Of a stretch of DNA of 64,000 nt, positions 11,877-24,229 are shown piece after piece. The stretch is taken from assembly GCA_016648135.1 (NCBI GenBank), contig JADDOH010003999.1, forward strand, positions 28,239 to 92,238, given 5' to 3'. The DNA is from Agrypnia vestita. Its lineage: Eukaryota > Arthropoda > Insecta > Trichoptera > Phryganeidae. The notes below the pieces were generated by a model that saw only the letters and a list, made by a program, of their open reading frames with translations, was not told the origin of the DNA and searched no databases. Numbering within the stretch: position 1 is the stretch's first letter; each line of letters starts with the position of its first letter. A program made the position numbers and the translations under genes.

Positions 11877-12180
11877 CCAAATTTATTAATCAATTAGAAA
11901 GACATACAGAAAAATCATATCAAAGAAAGAATATTTAGCTTATACCGGGATTCAAACCACGGATCTCCTTCCTATCCGGGGCAGGCGCTTTATCCAATTA
12001 CGCCATACGGCCTCCTACATTTCCGTGATATTATCGACCTTATCTGCAAGTCTCATTTAATTAATTGACTAACATGTATGCCCAGGATAGGAAAGAGATC
12101 CGTCGTTTGAATCCCGGTAGCAGCCAAATATTTGTGCGTTGATTTGATTTTTCTGTATGTCTTTCTAATTGATTAATAAA
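11877..12180. mobile_element. Foldback element family B with tRNA-like arms
   Basis: The arms are inverted copies: tttattaatcaattagaaag at the left against ctttctaattgattaataaa at the right. Each arm also carries 'ccgggattcaaaccacggat' or its complement, which resembles a tRNA B-box region. It is therefore two tRNA-like heads facing each other. Related copies: 54218-54395, 42950-43165 and a half at 6908. Confidence 0.75.
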
Positions 12181-12189
12181 TACACAATA

Positions 12190-12800
12190 AGAATGTTTTC
12201 TTGAATATAATATATGTTTTAGTTCATCCAGTCTGGAACTGGCACATTCTAACTATTATTACGATTTTTTATGAATATCCTAATAGTGTGCATACAATAC
12301 CAGATTTGAACGTATTCCAAAAGCCACGTGGATCGGTTTTACGCTAACAGATCCCAGGCATTAAAAGTCATATGAAAGATGTAAAAAACCATCCATTAAA
12401 ATATAATACAAAAATAATACCTTAACAGAGCTAGTCCGATATACTTAACAGGCAATTTCTTGTTTTAATTATGAGTCAAAAATGTTGAAATAACCATGAC
12501 CTAATTTCAATAGTTATTAAGTTATGCAATATCGAACATTGCATTTTTTTAGAGATGTGTATTAATTTATACACTGCCATGACATTATGACTATTAATTT
12601 ATTAATCTAAAGATGAAATTCAAACATTTTAAAGAACGTTATTTTTGACGGGTTGTAGCTTACTTATAAATCAATTAATTTTTATTCTGAATTTAAGAAT
12701 AAAAAAATTAGGATATAAATTTTAAAATACGTTTGAAATATCCATTATCAAAAAATCTTTCAACTATATAATTTTTTAATTGAGATATTAACAAGGGATA
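12190..12800. other. Unassigned AT-rich stretch
   Basis: No open frame, RNA gene or repeat boundary recognised. Confidence 0.4.
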
Positions 12801-13055
12801 AGTGTCGCGTCAATATTCAAACTATTTTCTAAATAATTTAAATGCCTGTGCTATGAAAATAGGACTAACTTGCCGGTGTCCTGGAATGGTTCTTCGTAAT
12901 ACAACAATTATTATAAAATATACTGTTTTATAAATTTCAAATGCATATTTATATATGTATTTATCTGTGTATGCTATGGAATTAAAATAAATAAATAAAA
13001 CGGGGTTCAAACCACCGACCACCACACTAGGCGAGCGTCGCGACCACAAGGTATA
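12801..13055 (-). repeat. SINE family A copy with an internal insertion
   Basis: The 3' body (12801-12895) and tRNA-like head (12998-13055, complement of the gggttcgaacc region) match the family. About 100 bp of AT-rich sequence (12897-12998) sits between 'gtcctggaatgg' and 'ggggttcaaacc'. The copy at 30209 lacks it, which shows an insertion. Confidence 0.7.
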
Positions 13056-13059
13056 TCAA

Positions 13060-13780
13060 CAGGATTATTTTTATTATCAATATATTTAAATTGTTTTATA
13101 TCACAAAAGATTTCAAATGAGTACTGAAATCTAACGAGAGGCAATTTTTTTAAAAACTGTAGGCGGGGAATGTTAAAAATATATACTTGTCTCAACGATC
13201 CTCCCCACGTAATCTGTCGAATCAGCAACAATTCGATTTTCGTTTTATCTTAATCTATCCAATTTACTCTATATTTTCTGATAATATTAAAAATATATAT
13301 AGAATATCTCAACCGATAATACGTTTTTCAGACAGAAATAAATATTCTGCGAAGCGAATTCTCTGAAAGTTCACGAGTTGCGATGGCTTTAATAAATAAT
13401 AGCCGCGACTGCAGTTGAATTTTGGAAAATCCGAACTAGCGTGTGCCCGTGTTAATAAATGGGTTTTTCAGTGATGGACCGATGCACGACGGAAAATTGA
13501 TTGTTATCGAATCGTGAATTAGCCGTTCGTCAAAAATGTCGTTTTTACGAAAGATCAAATTCGTAATAAAAAATATAGAAATGTCAAAACAAACAGTACT
13601 CAAAAAAGCGGCTGTATTATATATTAGAAAGAAGGTGTAATGTCTTTATGAAATAATAACAATATTTTATACAGACTCTTGCTTTAGACTTTATTGGATC
13701 CTTCCTAGGTCATTTAAAATGTCAATGATCTGCCTCTCCATGTCTCTATGGATTGTGTAGGGATGTGCCCAACACAATCA
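13060..13780. other. Unassigned stretch
   Basis: Mixed AT-rich DNA. A less AT-rich patch at 13370-13560 has no assignable frame or repeat. Confidence 0.35.
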
Positions 13781-13799
13781 GTTAGTGATGTGACAAATG

Positions 13800-14065
13800 T
13801 TCTTCTTCAATGAATGCAAAATGATTTTGTGGTGATATTATTCATATAATTAACAAGAATATACTTTGTTTCGACAAAAATTATTGAAAATCAAAAAGTT
13901 ATCTTTTAAATTTGTTTTCATATTATTACTCAATTATTTGTTCACCTCCAATATATTCAATTTGTATTTTGTTAATGTCTTTACTTGGAATTTTAACTTT
14001 TAGAATGCGTTGTATCCTTTTAAAGGAACCATTGGTCCCGAAACATGTTGGTATTTTCAACAAAT
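13800..14065 (+). repeat. Penelope-like end with inactivated hammerhead-like motif 2
   Basis: At 13995-14050: 'ggaaccattggtcccgaaac' then atgttgg. The stem/loop, GAAAC, palindrome ACATGT and GTT are kept, but CTGATGA has become CTTTTAA. Upstream, 'aaatgattttgtggtgatat' matches 'aaatgattttgtagtgacat' at 40301, the element carrying motif 6. Confidence 0.5.
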
Positions 14066-14109
14066 TACTGATGTAAATAAAGGATATTTTCGTAATTATG
14101 GTAAATTTT

Positions 14110-16440
14110 ACCTTGACCATTCAGAAATTATTTTTAACTAGTCATAACATTAGTAATTATATATTTTTAGTTATAATTTTACAAATTATAAAATATTTGC
14201 CTATAAACCATCATGTACAAGATAATTAAATGAATAAGTTATCGTATAATACGCCATAATCAGTTTTTAATTATCGAACTTAAATTTTTGTATCATACAT
14301 TTTTTATTTCAGTATTAATTTTTAAGTTAACAGAATATTTTACATATTTGATACACATTATTTAATTTTGATGGATGGATACACGCCTTACACATTATCT
14401 TTCTATCTTCGCATTGGCCAAAACATTTAAGTATACCTTTAATATTCTCTCCAAACATATCTCTTCGTCTCTTATCCGATCTTTTTACATCAAGTTTTTT
14501 CCATTTAATTAAAAAAAGAGGTGTAGATGATTCATAGATTTTCCGTAACCTTTGCAGTGGAGGTGAAGCTAAGTTAAGGCTGTTTGAAAGGTGTGATAAA
14601 CGAGAAGGTAATTTCACAAACTTTGCCGAAATGGATGCAAGTGAAAATTCACCACTTTTCGAGTTGAAAATTATGGTTTTACGGTGCTTGTTTATTGTTT
14701 GAATAAATAGTTATTTCATTAAAACTTTAAAATAAACTAGTGCGCGTGAAGGCTATCGTGGTTTGAAATTTGTTCTCTATATTGGCTTTCATTAGAACAT
14801 GGTTTAATAAACCTCCCTTGGTTGAACTTATCGTTTATGGTAACTTTTCTCAACTATTCATTCATTTTAAAGAAGCAATAAATTTTATTGTTGCACTATT
14901 GTATTCTTAAGTAAATTTTATAATTTTATAGTTGTTTTATTGCAATAAAAATTAAAACAAAGATTTTTTAGTATGAGAAATATATATTTTGATGTTTACA
15001 TAATACCTTAAACAAAAAACAAAAAAAATTAAGTCCCATTACCTCAGAAAGAATATTTTGTAAAAGGTGCGATATGATTAAAATTTTTTGTTAAAAATCT
15101 TACGGCACTAATTTTGAATATCGAAGTATTATTTTACAAAACAAATACTTACATACACATTTATTTAAAAGAATTTGTAAAATTATCTATTTAAAAAATC
15201 TATTCAATAGAATTATGTGTGATTTAATTTTTTAATCGCTTCTTTGGGGATGAATAACTGAAGCGAAACCTCAAAGGTTAAGAAAATCACATTGATTTAT
15301 TGTGGCCTTAGAGAATTGAATCCAGAACCCATTGTGTGACCAGTGTCATCCCCTTAGGGCAACGAGGCCTACATAAAAATACTTAAATAAATAATGAAGG
15401 GAATTCAACCTATTTGTACCAAATAACTATTTGATTAATTTAGTTGTGAAATATTTTAAAATTTTTATTGGCATATCAATGTATTATTTATTTATTTTTG
15501 TTTATTTTATTGTTAATGCATTATTTTTTATTCCAAAATGCAGAACGGATATAATGAATAATGAATAATGCGCACCATAAGGCGATGTGTGTAACTTTTA
15601 AATAAACTGAACGATCATGTCGGTGTATATAATTGCTAAGTATTTGTAATAAAAATTCAATAAATATTCAAACACTTTTTTTTATTTTTTCAATTGGTTG
15701 AGCAACTTAAAGTAGATTAAACAAACAATAAAATTAACCTTTGTTACACCCTCTTCTGCGCTTAGTGATTACACCCCTACATACCCTACAACTTATATTT
15801 AAAAGTAATAACAGTGTTTTTACTTTTAAATATTATTTGAGGATTTTCCGGTTACACTTCATCTTTAAAACCTTTAAACTTAACGTAATAAATGTCCGTA
15901 ATTCACAGCCAGAGAGAAGCACGGACCAAATACACTGTCTAAGAGTGCGTTAGTGGGGCGGCAGAGCTAACTGCTGGCCTCAAATTACGCTTTCTTCTTG
16001 TTTGAAAGTCATTAATACTGTCAAAAAAAATAACGAGATTATTGTAATTTATGAAAAGTCTTTAAAAAATTATACCTACACTATTTTTTAGTCTGATAAA
16101 AAATGGAATGTAAATAAATTAGAAACTAAAGTATGACACAAATCTTCTACTGCTTGTGCTTTATAATAATTCATACCGGATATTCCTCATTTTAAAATTT
16201 CATGTTGCTAGTCCGGGTATCTTATTATATCTTAACCAGGTAGTCAAAATGTTTTTGAGATCATTAGAGTTTTAAATAGTTTGGATAGTTTGTTGAACGA
16301 GGTTTAAGAGTTGTTACATTAATATATCTTCATTATTAAATCATCATTATAAATACCAATTTTTATTATCTTTGAAAATAGCTTTTCGGTTTTCTGCTAG
16401 GGCAATGAATTTTTTTCAAAAACATACTTTTTCTATTTCC
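14110..16440. other. Mostly unassigned AT-rich stretch
   Basis: 14380-14600, read on the minus strand, contains RRRDMFGENIKGILKCFGQC, weakly like the L-R-W-F-G-H tail of RTE-like reverse transcriptases. 15285-15380 on the minus strand has a tRNA-like SINE head (gttgccctaaggggatgaca ... ggttctggattcaattc). 15540-15960 has an open frame without resemblance. Nothing else seen. Confidence 0.35.
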
Positions 16441-16446
16441 ATTATC

Positions 16447-16560
16447 TATACTAATATTATAAAGAACTAAAGTTTGTATCATTCGATGTAGAAAGTAATC
16501 TTCGAAACTACTAATCGGCTTTCAAAATTTTTTTCACCAATATTTAGAATTGACATTAAA
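16447..16560 (+). repeat. Dispersed repeat with Lepidoptera-type 'TATACTAATATTATAAAGA' motif
   Basis: 'ctatactaatattataaaga' is followed by 'aagtttgtat' and 'gaaactactaatcggctttc'. This word order is very common in moth and butterfly genomes as the end of short non-autonomous elements. It is the best single clue to the host group. Confidence 0.6.
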
Positions 16561-17356
16561 AGTTAACACTAAGTTAATTTAAGGTTATATATTATCCCGT
16601 TAAAATAAAATATCTTTTTGTGGAGACCAATTGTGCAACGTAGGTCGACGAAAAAACGGTCAAGCAAATGCATTTCTTACGTACGCTGCCTAACGTAACG
16701 ATAAGAGAAATATGAACACTTTTTAAAAAAAAAAGTAGGGTTTAAAATGGCCAATAAAAAAATCTATAACGAGATATACCTAAATGTTTAGGTTAATTCA
16801 CATATTGGTAAAATATAAATTAAAGATAAATTTTAAATTAATTTTAATCTGTCAGGAGTAATTTAAGTAAGTAATTTTAAATTCTTATTAAAATAAATTA
16901 GCTTATTGTCAACAAAATTTTATGTAGAAAAGAAATGCCATGTACATAACATTTTTTGGATGAGTAGTTTTGATTATATTGATTTTTCACTGACACTTTT
17001 ATAGTCTCAAACTGAATTCCACGCTGCAGGCACAACTAGTAACATAGATAATTATGCTATTAGAAAAATCTGATTTTTAGTGTTGTATTAAAAAGTCGTT
17101 TGATCAGTAGTGACAGTAGAAGTTATGAAAAAACAATAGTTTTTTGCGAAATTGTGTTATTTGAATGAAATCAAAAAATCTATGTTTTTTTATATTGATT
17201 TTTACTATTAAAAGTAATAAAACATTATCCTAGTCGGATCTATACTGAAAAGGTTTGTGTTACGGAAGAAAAATGATCAAAAATTATCTCAAGAAATACC
17301 AGCTCGGCGTGAAATTATTTATAAGTATTTATAAGTACGGTTTTTATTATTCAACA

Positions 17357-17557
17357 TCGAACATAATAATTTAGTTGTCTGTCTGTCCCCATAACTTCGT
17401 GTAACGTCGGTAATTTTGTTCGAATTAACGATAAAAAAACGGCGTTTTTTTTTTTTTTTTGTTCGAATTAACGATAAAAAAAAGGCGGCGACGATTGCGA
17501 TGTCGCTACCGCTGCCTCTCCGCGGACCACCAAAAAGATAATATAAATATATACTAG
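17357..17557 (+). mobile_element. Helitron-like short element, fragment
   Basis: Begins A|TCgaacataataatttag, continues with gttgtctgtctgtcc and 'cgtgtaacgtcggtaat', and ends atactagg. The internal 22-bp unit 'gttcgaattaacgataaaaa' is duplicated around a T-run. Matches the elements at 22054, 26644 and 31672. Confidence 0.6.
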
Positions 17558-17665
17558 GGCTTAGCAGGCTTCTATCATTTTTGACAAGTAACACTTAGTA
17601 CAAATATATTTATGAGGCGTTCGATTATTTTGGTTGATTATTCAGAAGGATCAGATGTTACTCAC

Positions 17666-17879
17666 CTAATACTGTCAATTCTATTCTCCTCACTAGTGGA
17701 GGATGCATGGAGATCTGACACTCGTACGTTCCCTGATCCCTGGCAGCCACAGGGTTGAGGACCATCTTCCAGTCTCCTGGAGGGACGGCCTGCAGAGACC
17801 ATCGACCGTCGCTGGCCAGGGTCAAGCGTCCGGCAGACAGGAGCACAAAATCCTCGCCTCTTCTTCTGACCCAGGATAT
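17666..17879 (-). CDS. Dpr/zwei-Ig family cell-adhesion protein, exon with second half of Ig domain 1
   Basis: This exon completes the Ig domain begun at 24943-25199. It opens with ISWVRRRGEDFVLL, holding the core Ig tryptophan in the SWxRxR context typical of Dprs. It continues through LTLASDGRW and ends ARDQGTYECQISMHPPL then VRRIELTVLG. The D-x-G-x-Y-x-C tyrosine corner and YECQIS are diagnostic of Dpr Ig1. The acceptor is ctttcag|ATATCC and the donor TTAG|GTGAGT at 17666/17665. Exon length is 214 nt (71 codons plus one base), entry phase 0 and exit phase 1, so it splices in frame with the upstream exon. The loop between W and YEC is unusual: common Dprs have a TYTxDxRF-like strand, whereas this one has LTLASDGRW. 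The next exon (Ig2) was not found in the 17.6 kb that remain downstream. Confidence 0.9.
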
Positions 17880-18599
17880 CTGAAAGAATATTTGTTTATA
17901 TTTAACAATTTTTATCGCTTCAAATAATTAAAAGTGTCTCAGATTCACTGTTTTAGAGTACAAGTAAAATCCTATTTTTATTATTCACATAAATTATTTG
18001 CAAGAATAAATTTTGTTGATTTTCCACTTAGAGGAAGCCTGGTTATCATACTGAAAGATTTCGTTTGTTTTCAAGTACTGAAGGAACTCTGAAAATACTG
18101 CATATGCAGTATTTGAATCTTAAACGTGTAGTTTGGGTGCTAGGTTAAGGAAGCGACTTTGTCCTAATGTGTAAGTAGGAATCATAAGTGGAAATTTTAT
18201 TTTGTAAGGTGGTTCTGGTTTTGGAATAGTGTGTTCCCATATGATGTGTTTTTGAGATTAAAAATAATTGCTATGTACAATAAAGTTATTTGTTAAGTGA
18301 ATTTAAAGTAGACTAATTAATTTAAGGAGTTGCTTGATCATCTTTATAAGATAATAATAAACAAAACTAAATATTTTTTGTATTTCAAAACTCACTAGAA
18401 TTTTCGCGCCCAAAAATTATTGAAAGATCGCTCCATGTTTATCGCTCGCTGGTCACAGTTTTAACTCAGACTGACCCGCAGTATCCAGTTATATAAAGAT
18501 ATGTTACTTTACCCCATTCCATATTTTTCATAACCGTTGGAGGATTATTCAGGATTTTTTTCTGTATATATAATGATATGTATTTTTTCTTTTAAATAA

Positions 18600-18830
18600 C
18601 GACTTATCTCAAGGCGGAGACGGTGGAGGGCTTTGTTCTAGCAGTCGTGCCACATCGCAATCGTTTAAAAGACCGGTGCGGCGCAGCACGGTCCAGCTTG
18701 TTGGTTGAAAAAATGTCAACTGGAGACGATTGAGTAGGACCGATATGGAAGCTTTTGCTCTTTTGCTTCTTACGGTCCTGGGTTAGCGGTGGGTAACATT
18801 CACTGTTCGAGGACCCTCCATATCTATTTC
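18600..18830. repeat. GC-richer retroelement-like patch
   Basis: 'ggtggagggctttgttctag' followed by 'cagtcgtgccacat' recalls the end of lepidopteran non-LTR reverse transcriptases (GG-CCTTTGTCCAGCAGTGGGA). The frame is not readable. Confidence 0.3.
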
Positions 18831-19429
18831 TATATCATAGTCTTTTTCTAATATATAACAGAATATTTAAATTTCCTAACCTTAATCAAAAATTATTTCA
18901 AAATATTTTATTTTATTTGTGAAAAATAGTTTATAAAATAGAACGCGAGAAAAATGCCACCAAAAAGCAATGGCTGAAGAGTGTGATGTCCTACCCTCTA
19001 TTCCTATCCTCTGGGACGTGGCGTGGTGGTTAGTTAGAAGATCGGCTTTTTTTAACCTTATACAAAAGGTTTCAGATTAAATATTATGTAGGTACAGCGG
19101 TACTGCATATCAAAAAATATTTACCAAATTGGATAGGGAGGAAAGTTTGCGGGAAAATCTCTGGAGGCACCAAAACCTACATGAGAAACGTATTTCTTTC
19201 TGAAAAATTCTTTTTTGAAAAATGTAAGGGGAACTTTTTCACGTAATTGCAAATTGTAAACAAATGCCGAGTATAGTTTGAAGGATACATATATTTATAC
19301 ATTCTTGTATACATAGATGGCCAAAAAATATATAGACACTTTAACAAAAGTAAAACATGTATTGATGTTGAGACATTAAATTTAATCAGATCAGAATCTT
19401 CAATGACCTATGTCTTACACAATTAAAAC

Positions 19430-20218
19430 AAGTGCTTACTTACTTACTTATCATCACACCGTTTCCCGGAGGGGGTAGGCAGAGAGGAAAGAGCGCAACA
19501 CACTTCTGTCCTGACATACAACTCTCGCCTCATCCACATTCATACATCTTTACATCCAAGCTCGCGGGTGTTGAGGCTTCTAACGGGATCATCTTCCAGT
19601 TTCTGATTAATTTGGTCATGCCACGTCTTTCGCGGTCGCCCTCTCTTTCTGGCGTCATCAACACTTGCATTATATATTTTTTTCTTTCCATTCATTCCTC
19701 GCTCAATATGCCCAAACCATCTGAGCGACCCTTTTTTAATTCTATTAATTATGCTATGATCCTTTCTTTCTTTTATGATGAGCTTTACATTCGTTCCTAA
19801 TATCTGCATTCTTTACTCTTTCATAAATTGATTTGTCATACATACGTCTGAGGGATCTCATCTACTTTCTACTACAAGGATTCAATCTACTTTCGTTCCT
19901 CTTCTGCCAGCTCCAGGCTTGGCTTCCATACACCAGTGTTGGTACCATAATTCCATTATGTACCGCTAGTTTTGCCTTGGTAGACATATTTCTATTAGAA
20001 ACTATTGCGTTCAAAGCACCGTTCACCCTATTCCCCACAGTCACACTCCTCTCGATATCTTTCTCAACATTCCCTCTTCTATGGTACATGCTTCCCAAGT
20101 ACACAAACTCATCTACCTGTTCCAAATATGCATTACCCACTAGAATACCATCACTGTTGACTTGTTTACGTTCATAATAAGGTCACTTTCCATGCACAAA
20201 TCATACATCCTTCTTTGT
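19430..20218 (-). pseudogene. Non-LTR retrotransposon, reverse transcriptase C-terminus and 3' end
   Basis: Minus-strand pieces: GNAYLEQVDEFVYLGSMYHR, VEKDIERSVTVGNRVNGALN, MSTKAKLAVHNGIMVPTLVY, GSQAWSWQKRNESRLN, then KKGSLRWFGHIERGMNGKKK and RKRGRPRKTWHDQINQKLED. This is the palm-end, thumb and C-terminal tail of a common arthropod non-LTR reverse transcriptase (FxYLG, LVYGSExW, LRWFGHxER, GRGRPRxTW). A short 3' UTR follows and ends in (AAGT)n at 19437-19448 on the minus strand. At least one frameshift. The clade (RTE-like or other) is not certain. Inserted antisense-free, in the same orientation as the host gene. Confidence 0.85.
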
Positions 20219-20530
20219 TATCATGAATGTTCATATACCATTGATTTGGCAAACTAATGCTAATACAGTGGGCTAGTGTTGACTAGATTGTCCAGAGAGA
20301 TTGATGCACATGCATTTTAATTTGATTTTATAGGACAAAAAACATAATTAATGGTCCCCTATTAAATTACTAGATTAAATCTAGTTGAGTTAAATTAAGA
20401 GAATATAGATGAAACTAAAATTGCGTTACGTAGAAGATACCATTTTTTTTTTTTGCTTTGACTTTTCTGCATGTATATGATACACGGTACCATATAATTC
20501 AAATTCAAGCATCGATAAATCGGAAAACTC

Positions 20531-20642
20531 TTATAATTTATAGAAATAAACTTTATTCACACCACTTTTTTAATGAAAAAAAGTGGTCTGAATTTTATTG
20601 TAAAAAATTGGTGTAAACAAAGTTTATTTCTATAAATTATAA
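20531..20642. mobile_element. Small foldback element
   Basis: A 24-bp perfect inverted repeat (20531-20554 against 20619-20642, core tttatagaaataaacttt) surrounds a second hairpin, accactttttt/aaaaaaagtggt. Strong secondary structure, no coding. Confidence 0.75.
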
Positions 20643-22053
20643 TTATAATGTCACCACAAAATAATTTCGCTGTGTTTGAAAAAGAAGGAAAATCTTAATT
20701 AAATAACGGTTTACCAGTAAAATAACGGCAATTATTGTGGTTTAAGAAAGTTTAATCAATAAGACACAAAGAATATTTATTTTAATAAATACAACGCTAT
20801 CTTAAAGAATTCAGCTACTTTTTTTCAAAATAATTTTATTAAGAATAATGATTGTTTCGTTATCACATACATTTATTAACATATAAATAAAAATAATACA
20901 TGACAATTATTTAAAAATTACTTAGCCAACAGATTTTTTTAATAACTGATGAAATTTCAGTGACGAATTGTAGAAAGGCAATGTATAGTGTGACCGGACT
21001 TCATATGACATGACATGACCAAAAAAAAAAAAATAAAAAAAAAATAAAGACAGAATAGTTGCTATGGGATATATAATGAATCAATTTACAACAACAGTTG
21101 ACCTGCAATTTTTGTTGATAGTAAGTCTCGGATCGCCCTTGTGCGCACATTGTATTAAAAACGATTTTCCAAAATCTACAATTAATTCTGTTGACCGAAA
21201 ACCAGGAATACATGCTCAATTTTAAACGTATCTCGAATATACGCAACTTTTAGGCGTTTATTGCAAACACACGCCCTTATTGTCTTTTTATAATACTTTA
21301 ACAACTCTCGTCATTGTCATTGTTTTTAACGATTCTCTAATTGAAACTACAATTTTTAAATTATCTTAATAACAGTAATGGTATCCCCGCTATTGTATTT
21401 AAGAGTCCGGCCTGTAACATGGTGACTCTAGTATTAAAGCAAGTAAAGCAATTTTATGAGATAACGTCATACTAAATATCGTTACCTAAAAGCTGTAACT
21501 CCCAAAAAGTACAGAGATAACAACTGCTAAAGTGTCCGTGCATTTTTGGCACCCTCTGTTTTATAAAATTCTACTGGAGTGCAAAATTTTAAGTTCGCTG
21601 GATAAAATTATGACAAAAAAATACGATGGAATTTACGGATGGAAAATTTCACATAAGCCTTCTTTACTGTTCGCCAACAGTTTTAAGGTTAATATTTCAT
21701 TTTTTCTTTTCACAACTAACTTTATTTATCGTTATATAATTTTCTGGTTTAAAACCAAATAAAAAATGAAACAAATGTAATCCAAACAGTCTTCACACAA
21801 ATATCTCAAATATTTGTATGCCAGACGTATGGTAGAACAATTATGAAAAACACAAGTAAAATAAATATAATTTATTTATAAAAATGATTTAATGAATCTT
21901 ATATTATAATACATTTATTACACTTAAATATTCAACTGTAACTGTTTTCTGTATCAAGAGTTTTGATTGATTTAAAAAAATAAATATTTTTGTACATAAA
22001 TTAATAACTGGGGGAGGGCGTTAGTAAATATAAAATGCGGATTCTTATTATTA

Positions 22054-22287
22054 TCAAACATAATAATTTCGTTGTCTGTCCGTCTGTCTGCCCAACTGTC
22101 TATCTGTCCGTTCGTAATTTCATGTAACGTCCGTAATTTCGTTCAAATTTACGCCTAAAAAAAACAAATTAAACGGCTGGAGATGGGGCTTGAACCTCGG
22201 GTCAGCAAAACCGAACCGGCCGCTCAACGCATATTGCTACCTCCACCTCTCCATGGAACGTCAAAAATATACTATATAATATACTAG
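22054..22287 (+). mobile_element. Helitron-like short element
   Basis: Starts A|TCaaacataataatttcg, then gttgtctgtccgtctgtct and 'catgtaacgtccgtaattt'. A B-box-like 'gggcttgaacctcgggtc' and 'accggccgctcaacgcat' follow, and it ends tatactag. The complement of the left end is the right end of 31672-31878. Confidence 0.65.
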
Positions 22288-22862
22288 GACTTTGCAAAGA
22301 TGCAAACCATGTTCCGTGATTTTTCAAGAGTATACGGCTAGTATTGTAAATAATACTTGGGGATGACTTCATCCAACAGTGAACAGAAAACGGCTTGCAA
22401 AAAAGCTTACAATTCACGTTGAACTTTTCAGATAGCCAAATTACGCTTAATATTTATTAAATATTCTACACCTGTTATCCTCTATAGAGTAATTTATTTT
22501 TATTATTTTACAGTCACGTTTTTAGTATTCCATTATACTCTCATAATTTTAAGCTAATTGTTGTTGCTCGCTTCAGCAAAATCAAATTTTATTACAAACT
22601 CACAATGCTGAAGCGTATAATATTTTCATTATTTCTTTCACTTTGTTTTTGGCTTAGAAATTGTGATTATATATAAAAAAAATTGTGTTATTTTCATTTA
22701 GGTCTCCTTTTATTTTGAAGTGATTTATTATTATTAAATACGAAAATAAAAATATGAAAAAATTAATGTAATGTCGCGGTTCTTGTGTTAATAAATATAT
22801 TCCAAGAAATCTGGACTAGAAGTAAGTGAAGCATATGTTTTATAATATTTTTTAAATGTTCT

Positions 22863-22900
22863 GGTTTGTGTCTTCTAGGGTATTATGCCGTGTTAGAAAT
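22863..22900 (-). repeat. Penelope-like end fragment
   Basis: 'tgtcttctagggtattatgc' matches, in inverse orientation, 7228-7267 and, in the same orientation, 46400-46425. Confidence 0.4.
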
Positions 22901-23092
22901 GATTCATAAAGTATGTAAGTTTATACATAATGCCAGGTGAGGACGTCCGGCACGTACGAGGAGCCAGCGATCACCAAACTTAAGTATCAAATCTGAAATA
23001 TTTTCAGTAGATGTACACTATAGTAGATAACAAGGTTTAGATGCTATGACATTTGAGTTTGGGGTATTTTGGCTGATCATAATTACATTGAT

Positions 23093-23141
23093 TAAACGTA
23101 ACACATTTTTGTAATACAGGTACAAAAATGTGTTACGTTTA
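23093..23141. repeat. Perfect 21-bp hairpin
   Basis: Arms 23093-23113 and 23121-23141 are exact complements (core aacacatttttgta) around the 7-base loop atacagg. Confidence 0.9.
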
Positions 23142-23237
23142 AAAATAAGGTTAGGTAATATTCTTAAATTGTGGTCCGAATAAAATATATAAAATTCAGA
23201 TTTTCACTTTAACGTAAGTGACATGATAAATGTAAAT

Positions 23238-23427
23238 CATAGATGTTTCATAGAGATGAAACTATTTTTATATGGGAAAGTAGTATGGAAGTCTATTTTT
23301 TGATGTTTAAATGGCTTACGACATACCGTACGACTGGCTTAAGTGATCACTTTACACAATGTAACGTTCACCAATTCCACCAAAAAAAAGTCTTTCACCT
23401 ACATTCCCATACAAAAATAACTTCGTC
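23238..23427. mobile_element. MITE family G, internally deleted copy
   Basis: Starts catagatgtttcatagagat and ends with the inverse 'aaaaataacttcgtct'. It keeps 'ggcttaagtgatcacttta' and 'acaatgtaacgttcacc'. Compare the full elements at 41205 and 53327. Confidence 0.7.
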
Positions 23428-23559
23428 TTAATACGATATCAGTAATATATATCTTGATTAATGTTGTCCCAGCTTTGATTACTTTTAATACTTCTCTTCT
23501 ATTTTATATGATTTTACTATTTCTCTTTTGTTTTATATAATATTTTTAATGTGTGTATT

Positions 23560-23640
23560 TTCTTTTATATGGAATGTGTGGGATTGCACGAACCTCCCCA
23601 CATTCTGGAATAAAGCTATATTTATTTATTTATTTTGAAG
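23560..23640 (+). repeat. Possible 3' end of a retroposon
   Basis: 'gaatgtgtgggattgcacga' and 'acctccccacattctgg' form a stem. They are followed by aataaag and a (TATT)n run at 23621-23636, like the end of a non-LTR element. Confidence 0.4.
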
Positions 23641-23919
23641 CTCTATAAAAAGTTATATGTAAATGACATGATTATTTATAGAGCTTCGAAGCATCTGCCG
23701 GAAGAAATGACTTATTGTAAGCAACTGGCAATGGTTGATAATTCTTGTATACTGTCCTGTTAAACGTAGTAAAATATCAGGTAAAACATATTAAAAATAT
23801 CCCAACATTTTAACCAACTACTACAACGAAATTCAAATTTGATACTATTACGCAAGTCTGTCGTTGGCTGGTTCTTAGTTTAATAAATAAAATACTTAAT
23901 TAAGACCACTTTTGAGTTT

Positions 23920-24190
23920 AATATTACACTACCAGTTTCGAGAACTACAGATTATCTACAGGGGAGAATATACAAGTTGTAACGCCAACATATTTATTCT
24001 CGAAGCAATTCCATAGGTGGCGCTTATTGGCGAATTCTGATTTAATGACAGCCATAGTTACAATACGCACATGAAATGTGTTCTTCTTAATATCAAGTAT
24101 CCTAAGGGTCCAGCATAATTTTACTAAGAGGTGGCGACACTTTTTTTCGTAAAATATTAATAGAATATTACCAAAAATATTCAAATACTT
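23920..24190 (-). pseudogene. Possible Penelope-like coding end plus degenerate hammerhead-like motif
   Basis: The minus frame 23945-24184 ends NKRHLWNCFENKYVGVTTCI then FSPVDNL. It is followed by 'tgtagttctcgaaactggta'. The plus strand at 24630-24680 carries the same word order (FSPVNENICS, then cctgtgaatgagaacatctg). Read together they suggest CTGTGAA-T-GAGAAC...GTTCTC-GAAAC, a relative of the hammerhead-like motifs. Assignment is an inference. Confidence 0.3.
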
Positions 24191-24229
24191 CAGGAAACAT
24201 ATGTTCTGGTATGTTCTGCGTTATCCTGA

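Noticed and set aside
19432..20177. Plus-strand frames of 122 and 114 codons
   Set aside because: Antisense shadows of the minus-strand reverse-transcriptase remnant.
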